Assembly (NCBI GenBank): GCA_017746715.1
Contig: JAGHZQ010000117.1
Location: forward strand, 1-37,100
Direction of reading: 5' to 3'
Source of the DNA: Cyanobacteria bacterium SBLK
Lineage (GTDB): Bacteria; Cyanobacteriota; Cyanobacteriia; Cyanobacteriales; Spirulinaceae
Length of the DNA stretch: 37,100 nt
The notes under the pieces are model-generated. The model saw nothing but the letters and a program-made list of their open reading frames with translations, did no database searches and had not been told where the DNA came from. Below are positions 32,403 through 37,100 of the stretch, one piece after another; positions within the stretch are counted from its first letter, which is position 1, and each line of letters begins with the position of its first letter. The position numbers were made by a program, and so were the translations under genes.

Positions 32403-32418
32403 CCCTCCGTACGGGGGG
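32403..32418. terminator. GC-rich hairpin between convergent units
   Basis: CCCTCCGT pairs with ACGGGGGG (one G-U-type mismatch), followed on the plus strand by TTTGGTTTGG. It lies between the plus-strand gene block and the convergent minus-strand block, so it may terminate both. Confidence 0.4.
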
Positions 32419-32450
32419 TTTGGTTTGGTTGTGGGGATGAGTGGGAGTTG

Positions 32451-32820
32451 CTAGAGCAGTATTTTTGAGATGTGCACGTCTACCGTTGCTAACCCTTCCA
32501 GCACCAATATGCCATTGAGGTAAATTTCCCCGCCATCCTTGGGGACGAAAACATCGGCCAGTTTTCCACCATGCCGGACGACAGGGACGGATTTTCCGGC
32601 GATCGCATCTTCGATGTAGCCTTTGGCCGATTCCTTTGGCACAATCCCGCAAAGTTTGAGGGTACGCTCTTTCCCTCCAATGTCGGCCACAATTCCCAGA
32701 TCGTCCGTTACCTCCACGATGCGGACGGTCTCGCTCATTGGGGGGGATGTCGGAATTGCAGGCTGTGAGGAGCAATGCGGCCAAACCGAACCAGAGAGGA
32801 GATCGCAGATTAGGCATCAT
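32451..32820 (-). pseudogene. SNase-like lipoprotein, interrupted at a C7 tract
   Basis: Reading from ATG 32820 gives a clear lipoprotein signal, MMPNLRSPLWFGLAALLLTAC (lipobox LTAC), then NSDIPP and, at seven C residues (plus-strand G 32740-32746), a frame change. The frame that continues, with its own ATG at 32738, encodes 95 residues with the order of a thermonuclease-like (TNase) fold: LCGIVPKESAKGYIEDAIAG, KLADVFVPKDGGEIYLNG and LEGLATVD. With one C fewer the two join into 122 residues. The catalytic Arg and Asp residues of SNase are not conserved, so it may be inactive. Start and previous stop overlap as ATGA. Confidence 0.65.
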
Positions 32821-33467
32821 TTTTTATCTCGTTTTCTGCCAAACAAACCAACAAGACCTAAGCCAATCAATCCTAATAACCCGGACGGTTCGGGGACATT
32901 TTGAGATTTAGCAATAGTTGAGATTGCTCCTACCGCATCGATATCCGCTCCCGCGCTCGGGTAACTTCGTCCAGCACCTATGGGATCGTCCGTGAGCCGG
33001 ACAAAGGAGAACAGATCGCCTGTTCCAAATCCAAAGGCATCGAGATCGACCCCACTGGTTGCTCCTTCTACTTTCCCTACATCAAACCAGTTATTGCCAT
33101 CTTTGCTAATTTCTACAAACGTTGCCTCAACTGCTGTACCAATCTCAAAAACCCACAAATCGAAGCCATTATCATCACTACCCGTCAAATAATTGTCGGT
33201 AAATTCCAAGACCAAAGATCCGCCATTTCCCAAAGAGACATAATCGCAGCCCCGACAGCGACGAGCATAATCGGGTATTCCCAATGCTTGCTCTGCAAGG
33301 CGATATTCACTGCCTACACCCGACCCTCGGTTGTACTCCACAAGGTTATCAGCGAATGATATCTCGCCTTGAGAAAACTCGACTCCTCCGAATGTTCCCG
33401 CGATCGCGCTCTGTCCCATTGCGGTGAGTATGCCTGCACTTAAAATAGCACATTTAAAAAATTTCAT
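32817..33467 (-). CDS. PEP-CTERM sorting domain protein, 216 aa
   Basis: A signal peptide (MKFFKCAILSAGILTAMGQ, likely cut after AIA23) and the C-terminal VPEPSGLLGLIGLGLVGLFG-RKR form the standard PEP-CTERM arrangement: Pro-Glu-Pro motif, membrane helix, basic end. Exosortase (EpsH) family enzymes process it and the protein is exported, often to extracellular matrix. The middle is beta-rich with acidic loops (YLTGSDDNGFDLWVFEIG, FVEISKDGNNWFDVG), as in discoidin-like domains. Such proteins are host-type genes, and unusual in phage. Translationally coupled to the SNase-like lipoprotein. Confidence 0.85.
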   Translation of the reverse strand: MKFFKCAILSAGILTAMGQSAIAGTFGGVEFSQGEISFADNLVEYNRGSGVGSEYRLAEQALGIPDYARRCRGCDYVSLGNGGSLVLEFTDNYLTGSDDNGFDLWVFEIGTAVEATFVEISKDGNNWFDVGKVEGATSGVDLDAFGFGTGDLFSFVRLTDDPIGAGRSYPSAGADIDAVGAISTIAKSQNVPEPSGLLGLIGLGLVGLFGRKRDKK

Positions 33468-33544
33468 GGCTTACTCTCTTCAATAATTGTTCTTCTGAGG
33501 GTATCCATTTTTTATGGAGGATGTCAATGAGCAGAGGGGCGATC

Positions 33545-33904
33545 TCAATGTATCGTGTCATCCATCCAGCCGCACGAAGGACAATCCCAGTGAACGCGAG
33601 GGAGATTGTCGCGATCGAATTTATGGCCGCATTGAGGGCAAATGCCAGTGAAAAACGGATGAGTGTCCAACAATTCCAACTGTTGCTCTGGAGTGTAACG
33701 AGGCGGCGCATGGGAAACCAACTCATCCCCATACCAGCTATACCCCTGCGGTGCCCAAAGCTCCCGATCTTCAGCTTGCAAATTGGGATTTTCTCGAAAA
33801 TCCAAGCACTCGTTACCCTCCACGCCATAGGGGTGAATGCTACAAATAACGTGAACCGAACGAGAGTAGAAAAGACAGCGATCGCACTGTTCGATTTTGG
33901 GCAT
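33545..33904 (-). CDS. zinc-ribbon protein, conserved in cyanobacteria, 119 aa
   Basis: The protein starts MPKIEQCDRCLFYSRSVHVI. Cysteine pairs CDRC (7-10) and later CPQCGHKF and CPSCGW form two zinc-ribbon-like sites; the middle (LWAPQGYSWYGDELVSHAPP, RYTPEQQLELLDTHPFFTG) is as I remember a conserved cyanobacterial protein of unknown function. Full length is likely. It lies between the nuclease fragment and the PEP-CTERM gene on the minus strand. Shadow frames on the plus strand (33521-34069) are not genes. Confidence 0.72.
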   Translation of the reverse strand: MPKIEQCDRCLFYSRSVHVICSIHPYGVEGNECLDFRENPNLQAEDRELWAPQGYSWYGDELVSHAPPRYTPEQQLELLDTHPFFTGICPQCGHKFDRDNLPRVHWDCPSCGWMDDTIH

Positions 33905-33907
33905 GGC

Positions 33908-34138
33908 TTATTGATTCTGACTTTCCAAAGCATTTTCCACCTTATTCGGCAATTCCGAGAAAAGATCGTAACCTGTCGCGACCTCGACCATATCCACTGT
34001 TACCGTCCAGTCTTCCCAGTCCGTTCCCGTTACAGTCTCATCATTAGGCATCCTGACTACCAGCATTGACGGTAGTTCACGCTCGTGAGGATGGTTCATA
34101 AGACGGAAGGGGGCATCGATCCTCTCGCCAAGCCTCAC
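33908..34138 (-). pseudogene. C-terminal fragment of a NucA-type DNA/RNA non-specific endonuclease
   Basis: From GTG 34138 the 76-residue frame ends in MPNDETVTGTDWEDWTVTVD and ATGYDLFSELPNKVENALES, the standard C-terminal segment of the NucA/endonuclease G family (pattern V-D-x-I-E-x-x-T-G-Y-D-x-x-S-x-L-P). The catalytic DRGH and Asn motifs, which lie before this part in the family, are missing, and the sequence upstream does not restore them. I conclude it is a truncated nuclease. It lies 277 bases from an IS-type hairpin, so rearrangement may be the cause. Confidence 0.6.
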
Positions 34139-34415
34139 AGGTAGCGCTGATGGACGACGAACTCAATTCGCACCCATCTAGATGCAGGTGTAGGATAGGT
34201 AAAATGACAAGGAAGCGATCGCCCTTCCCAGAAAAGCCAAAATAACGGACGCACCCCCGAAAACGATGGTTGCCACGAGAACCGGATTAATGCCGCTTGT
34301 AGGGCATCGCTCGGGCAACAGGGGGAGCAATCGCAAAAGAGGAGATCGTCCGGCTGCCAGAGAATGCCGCCAACCCCCAAACCCGTCCCCCACTTGCAAG
34401 CCTACAAAGGCATGT
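34139..34415. other. gap without a confident gene
   Basis: No good gene is seen in these 277 bases. On the minus strand two stretches are suggestive: GILWQPDDLLFCDCSPCCPS (about 34280-34370), and a hydrophobic INPVLVATIVFGGASVILAF (about 34200-34300) that could be a 32-residue single-TM peptide from GTG near 34280. Neither has an SD. They could be remnants of the nuclease or of a small tail gene. Confidence 0.4.
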
Positions 34416-34460
34416 TGACATTCTCTCCTGCCTACTTCGTTGAGGCAGGAGAGAATGTCA
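34416..34460 (-). repeat. solo IS200/IS605-type hairpin at the end of the tail protein gene
   Basis: Perfect 18-base arms (34416-34433 and 34443-34460) surround ACTTCGTTG. The core equals the reverse complement of the right-end hairpin at 103-131, but no transposase is near. The stop codon TGA of the major tail gene lies in the outer arm (34458-34460). It may be a non-autonomous palindromic element (PATE/MITE-like) and probably acts as the 3' end of the gene. Confidence 0.75.
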
Positions 34461-35219
34461 AGTTCTGGCAACAGGGCCATCGACAAAAGTATGTTGCATC
34501 CCTCTTATGGAATCGATTGTCGCAGTAAAATCCATCGAAACGGTGTCCCCTGCGGCTTGCAAGGCAAAGTTAGCCCCAGAGGTTTTATCGGCTGCGGGAA
34601 TCCACAGAAATCGCTGTTCCATATTAGTGTATTTGTACTCTACGTAAAACGAGAGGTTGGCCCAGGGCACATCGGGGTTTGTTCCTCCGATATATTTGGC
34701 CGTAGCGTTTTTCATTCGACGAGTTCCTACGATTTGCCCCACTGCATCGGCATGAAAAAGTAGTTGCCCCGCATCAACGGCAAATTCGTATTTGCTGCCG
34801 GGCCCCGTCGCTGCGTCCACTCGGGTCATGGGAACTTGCCCGGAGCTTGCAAGCATAGATGCGCCAACCACTTGGTTTGCGGACAAGTCCGCGTTAGCCA
34901 TTGAAGTTGATGTCACCTCTACCCTTTCAGGTAAGGGAACATCCATTGAAAACGGATCTCCCGGTTTCTGTCCGAGCATCAATGCGATCATCTCTGGAGA
35001 ATTTACTTTTTCAAGTTCCGCAGTGAAGGTCACGGTTTTATCCGTCACCATCGTGTCGTAAACCTGCTGCGCCCCGACCCCAAATAAAGGAGCGCCTTTG
35101 CAGAGTTCGGTGCTAATTTCTTCGGCTAACGTGAGAGCCGTAGGAGCAATGAGCAAAAGCAGTCCTGTTGCTTCGTCCCATGTATGACACCACCCAACTC
35201 CGGTTAAATTCTGCGCCAT
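34458..35219 (-). CDS. major tail tube-like protein, 253 aa
   Basis: The protein begins MAQNLTGVGWCHTWDEATGL. It is beta-rich with VTFTAELEKVNSPEMIALML and ANLSFYVEYKYTNMEQRFLW blocks followed by DTVSMDFTATIDSIRG, which is the pattern of long-tailed phage tube proteins, where a strand pair and 'Fxa.id' end are conserved. The likely role is polymerisation into the tail tube. An Ig-like part is absent. It lies on the minus strand, away from the tape measure gene. Its stop lies inside the IS-type hairpin. The start has AGAAAGG 12-18 bases upstream. Confidence 0.68.
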   Translation of the reverse strand: MAQNLTGVGWCHTWDEATGLLLLIAPTALTLAEEISTELCKGAPLFGVGAQQVYDTMVTDKTVTFTAELEKVNSPEMIALMLGQKPGDPFSMDVPLPERVEVTSTSMANADLSANQVVGASMLASSGQVPMTRVDAATGPGSKYEFAVDAGQLLFHADAVGQIVGTRRMKNATAKYIGGTNPDVPWANLSFYVEYKYTNMEQRFLWIPAADKTSGANFALQAAGDTVSMDFTATIDSIRGMQHTFVDGPVART

Positions 35220-35247
35220 AAGTTTTTTTTGTTAAGCCTTTCTATTT

Positions 35248-35255
35248 AGTATAAT
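35248..35255. promoter_or_regulatory. overlapping divergent -10 elements
   Basis: TATACT on the minus strand (35253 to 35248) and TATAAT on the plus strand (35250-35255) overlap in AGTATAAT. The first would serve the tail tube gene (start 35219), the second the gene at 35283. No clear -35 is seen on either strand. The minus-strand context TTATACTAAA equals that of 10445-type elements. Confidence 0.5.
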
Positions 35256-35282
35256 TAAACTATCGACACATCCAAAAAAATA

Positions 35283-35546
35283 ATGGCAGAACCCAAACCC
35301 ACCCCCGACAAGTCTCAACAAAAAGACATCGAAATATCTCTTGTTCTTGACCAACCCAGACAAGAACTTGCCAAACTTCTTCCAGAAGTTCCCGATGAAA
35401 CCATTGCGGTGATGATGACCACTGCCGAAAATGCGATCGCGAGAAAGGAAGCTGAGGTACTAGAAAAAGCAAGGAAAGAGGTCTCGGAGAAGTTGAGTAA
35501 CGCCCCTCTCGATAAAATCCAGAAAGCTAAGAAAGCCCTTGACTGA
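35283..35546 (+). CDS. hypothetical protein, 87 aa
   Basis: First gene of the last plus-strand block. The protein (MAEPKPTPDKSQQKDIEISL) has a Pro/Lys-rich start and then a helix (EEVLEKARKEVSEKL-like, residues about 57-80). It ends on the ATG of the next gene (1-base overlap). Small charged helical proteins like this often lie between tail tube and tail chaperone genes. No family is recognised. Confidence 0.55.
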   Translation: MAEPKPTPDKSQQKDIEISLVLDQPRQELAKLLPEVPDETIAVMMTTAENAIARKEAEVLEKARKEVSEKLSNAPLDKIQKAKKALD

Positions 35547-36025
35547 TGGCGACCCCATCGTTTTTGACCCTCGATCTAACCTCTCTTTCTCTTGCCCAGC
35601 AAACTGTCCTAGAGGGGCAATCGCTGGTGTTGGGGAGCGCGGGCGTTGATTTGCGGCTGCTTCTACAAGTCCTGCCGGGACAACTCCAAATCGAACGACA
35701 GGGAGCAAGCGACCCTCTGCGCTGGAATACAGGAGATGCGTATTTCTTGGAAAATTCTCTCCGTCCATTGACCTATAAAATCTCGGTGGGTGGCGCTCAC
35801 GGGAGAATCGTCACGGATATTTTCGAGATTTTATACGCTCATCTCAGAAACGAAGCCGCACAAAGAAACCCCGCCACGCTAAACCTAACCGATCCGACCG
35901 ACCCAATGGGAACGACCGTGCGAGAAATGGCGTTGATGGGGATTGAATCCCCTCAAGATGGCATGGTTGGAGACGAGCTTCGATTTGTGAATGGCGTAAC
36001 GATTGAATTACAAGAATTGCCTTGA
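35546..36025 (+). CDS. hypothetical tail-related protein, 159 aa
   Basis: Begins MATPSFLTLDLTSLSLAQQT. Beta strands (LRLLLQVLPGQLQIERQG, LTYKISVGGAHGRIVTDI) precede a helix (FEILYAHLRNEAAQRN) and a loop with DPTDPMGTTVREMALMGIES. The last codons overlap the next TTG start. It may be a small tail or connector protein; no family is recognised. Confidence 0.55.
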   Translation: MATPSFLTLDLTSLSLAQQTVLEGQSLVLGSAGVDLRLLLQVLPGQLQIERQGASDPLRWNTGDAYFLENSLRPLTYKISVGGAHGRIVTDIFEILYAHLRNEAAQRNPATLNLTDPTDPMGTTVREMALMGIESPQDGMVGDELRFVNGVTIELQELP

Positions 36026-36228
36026 AACGAACCTACTTGCCCCCAACTCGATCGGGACATTACTGGTTTCGAGGCACGGGGAGAAATGTCAATATCAAAA
36101 ACTGGAAAGTGGTCTGGATTGAAATCAGGGAAAGTTCCAAGTCCGCCTTTCTCTGCGGTGTCGAACATGGTTTCAATCTTGATGATTTTCAAGGGGAATG
36201 GTGTCGAGTCCCCTGTCCTCGGAGGTAG
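36022..36228 (+). CDS. hypothetical protein, 68 aa, TTG start
   Basis: The frame begins with TTG 36022 (MKRTYLPPTRSGHYWFRGTG), overlapping the previous stop as TTGA. It is beta-rich with Trp/Cys residues (WKVVWIEIRESSKSAFLCGV) and ends in EWCRVPCPRR. The sequence looks like a small SH3-like or beta-barrel protein. TTG is chosen because no ATG is available upstream of the conserved-looking start. No family is recognised. Confidence 0.5.
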   Translation: MKRTYLPPTRSGHYWFRGTGRNVNIKNWKVVWIEIRESSKSAFLCGVEHGFNLDDFQGEWCRVPCPRR

Positions 36229-36240
36229 ATCGGAGGTAGA
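36219..36240 (+). repeat. 11-base tandem duplication carrying the SD sequence
   Basis: TCGGAGGTAGA occurs twice in tandem, followed by TCG. The second GGAGG is 6 bases before GTG 36243, the ideal spacing; the first is 17 bases away. The first copy also contains the TAG stop of the previous gene. Confidence 0.7.
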
Positions 36241-36242
36241 TC

Positions 36243-36713
36243 GTGGGAATCGTTGCCAAAATCGAAATTAATATATCCCCGATCGCATCTGACCCTGATA
36301 TTGCCGCGATTGCATCAATCCCCGAAAACCAAGGATTAATCCAAGGTGACTGGCTCATCCTCCCGCAATGGCCGGGCTGGTATATCCCCCAACCTCTAAC
36401 CTACGAAACAGAGATTTATACAACACCCCAAACCGCGAGGGCGAGTTACGGCGATCGCTTCTACAAGTTCGTCGCTAAAACCGAGGGGGCGAGAGCGGGT
36501 GCGATTTACCGGATATTATTGGCACTTCCGAATCCCGTTACTCTACGGGATTATTGCAATCGAGGGGGTGGGGGAACGCTCGGGGGAACGCATCCTTGGA
36601 TTTACAAGGAGCGATCGGGTAAACTAACCATAGAGGGTCCAGTTGACCCAATGAACAGCAACGGCATCACTCGCTACGTCGAGGGGTGCGAGCTAAAGTT
36701 TTGGGAGGCGTAA
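36243..36713 (+). CDS. hypothetical tail-related protein, 156 aa
   Basis: GTG start supported by the duplicated SD. MGIVAKIEINISPIASDPDI is followed by an aromatic/Pro-rich region (WLILPQWPGWYIPQPLTYET), then YGDRFYKFVAKTEGARAG and a Gly-rich loop near GGGGTLGGTHPW. A beta-rich virion protein is likely. Its stop overlaps the next ATG as TAATG. No family is recognised. Confidence 0.55.
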   Translation: MGIVAKIEINISPIASDPDIAAIASIPENQGLIQGDWLILPQWPGWYIPQPLTYETEIYTTPQTARASYGDRFYKFVAKTEGARAGAIYRILLALPNPVTLRDYCNRGGGGTLGGTHPWIYKERSGKLTIEGPVDPMNSNGITRYVEGCELKFWEA

Positions 36714-36877
36714 TGATAAGCTATCGGGATAAGCAACTGGCCAAAGAAATTGCCAAGCAACTCCAAACCCGTATCGAAGTCAAAAATGGGCAGGTTGTTG
36801 TCGAAGACAAAAACGGAAAAGCGACCTTAGACTACGGGCAGGGAGCAAGCAATGCGAGAACGAGAGGATTGTTTTAG
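36713..36877 (+). CDS. small hypothetical protein, 54 aa
   Basis: ATG 36713 (MISYRDKQLAKEIAKQLQTR) overlaps the previous stop by 1 base, with GGGAGG in that stop region as a ribosome binding site. The protein is a helix and a strand pair (EVKNGQVVVEDKNGKATLDY) ending with ARTRGLF. It may be a tail chaperone-like small protein, but this is a guess. Confidence 0.5.
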   Translation: MISYRDKQLAKEIAKQLQTRIEVKNGQVVVEDKNGKATLDYGQGASNARTRGLF

Positions 36878-37004
36878 CTTCGTCGCGGCTCAAATCATCC
36901 CACCCCAAACTTCTAATTGTCTCCCCTTGCTCCAGAAACGGTTCAAGTAGTTTCTGGATTTGCCAGTCCGACAAACAAATAAACTCAAATCTTTTTTTAC
37001 TCAT
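36780..37004 (-). CDS. candidate small gene, uncertain
   Basis: From ATG 37004 the frame gives MSKKRFEFICLSDWQIQKLL and DDLSRDEAKT, a credible helical start, but its last third overlaps the plus-strand gene at 36713-36877 and is Arg/Ser/Leu-rich as in shadow frames. It could be a real regulator or a 5' gene fragment. Its start overlaps the next candidate's start in the palindrome CATG, so at most one is likely real. Confidence 0.35.
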   Translation of the reverse strand: MSKKRFEFICLSDWQIQKLLEPFLEQGETIRSLGWDDLSRDEAKTILSFSHCLLPARSLRSLFRFCLRQQPAHF

Positions 37005-37100
37005 GCCAAGACTCAAACTTCTCCATATTTTAAGAAAATTTAAACTAGGATGGCTCGTCCCTTTCTATTATTCTCAAGAAGGCTATCAGCAAAACTACCA
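37003..37100 (+). CDS. candidate gene, partial at the window's end
   Basis: ATG 37003 starts MPRLKLLHILRKFKLGWLVP and the frame remains open to the last base. The start is basic and amphipathic. No ribosome binding site is evident. It runs off the window, so its identity cannot be judged. Confidence 0.4.
   Translation, partial: MPRLKLLHILRKFKLGWLVPFYYSQEGYQQNY

Noticed and set aside
33454..34069. Frames at 33454-33933 (minus) and 33521-34069 (plus)
   Set aside because: They overlap the zinc-ribbon gene at 33545-33904, whose Cys pairs and protein-like sequence make it the real one.
1..37100. tRNA, integrase and att sites
   Set aside because: I saw no cloverleaf with CCA-like end, no tyrosine/serine recombinase motif and no direct repeat that could be an att core.

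Overview
The window is cyanobacterial and is almost entirely occupied by a tailed-phage genome (prophage or phage-plasmid), probably siphovirus-like. The cyanobacterial origin is seen in the very frequent HIP1 octamer (GCGATCGC), a PEP-CTERM exosortase-sorted protein, a CAGCAGT heptamer repeat, and a lipoprotein with a cyanobacterial pilin-like domain. The phage identity rests on terminase small and large subunits, a portal-like protein, scaffold-like protein, major capsid-like protein, tail fibre, major tail-tube-like protein and a 1,830-residue tape measure protein. No integrase, att site, tRNA or CRISPR array was found, so I cannot say whether the element is integrated, episomal or lytic.

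Layout. (a) 1-140: 3' end of an IS200/IS605-family element (TnpB C-terminus and right-end hairpin). (b) 168-3809: small proteins, a minus-strand putative regulator with a dyad beside its start, two overlapping accessory genes, membrane proteins and a membrane-anchored FtsK/HerA-type ATPase. (c) 3813-7085: small membrane proteins, an anchored M23 peptidase, a lambda-R-like (GH104) muramidase, a coiled-coil tail-anchored protein and a frameshifted two-TM protein; this resembles a lysis cassette. (d) 7133-8341: a ParB-domain plus DNA methyltransferase fusion, preceded by a GATC-containing palindrome. (e) 8295-14952: packaging and head genes. (f) 14949-23338: tail fibre, small connector/tail genes and a large tail protein ending in 22-residue repeats.

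(g) From 23361 the usual collinear phage order breaks down. The tape measure gene (23361-28853) is on the minus strand. It is followed by plus-strand genes for a pilin-like lipoprotein, a duplicated-domain protein and two unknowns (28979-32215). Next comes a minus-strand block (32451-35219): an SNase-like lipoprotein split at a C7 tract, a PEP-CTERM protein, a zinc-ribbon protein, a C-terminal NucA-type nuclease fragment and the major tail protein. The last block (35283-37100) is plus-strand and holds a tightly overlapped set of small, probably tail-related genes. A palindrome close to GGCGGAATTCCGCC recurs mainly in the gaps between genes, and a GCGTTTATACT-type promoter element stands upstream of several transcription units; both may be signatures of this element.

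How it fits together: the packaging genes load DNA into the capsid, the portal and connector genes join the head to a long tail (about 275 nm if the tape measure rule holds), and the anchored hydrolases release the particles. The methyltransferase may protect phage DNA or regulate expression. The minus-strand cargo looks like moron genes acting at the host surface. Functions are inferred from motifs read by eye; no database search was possible.
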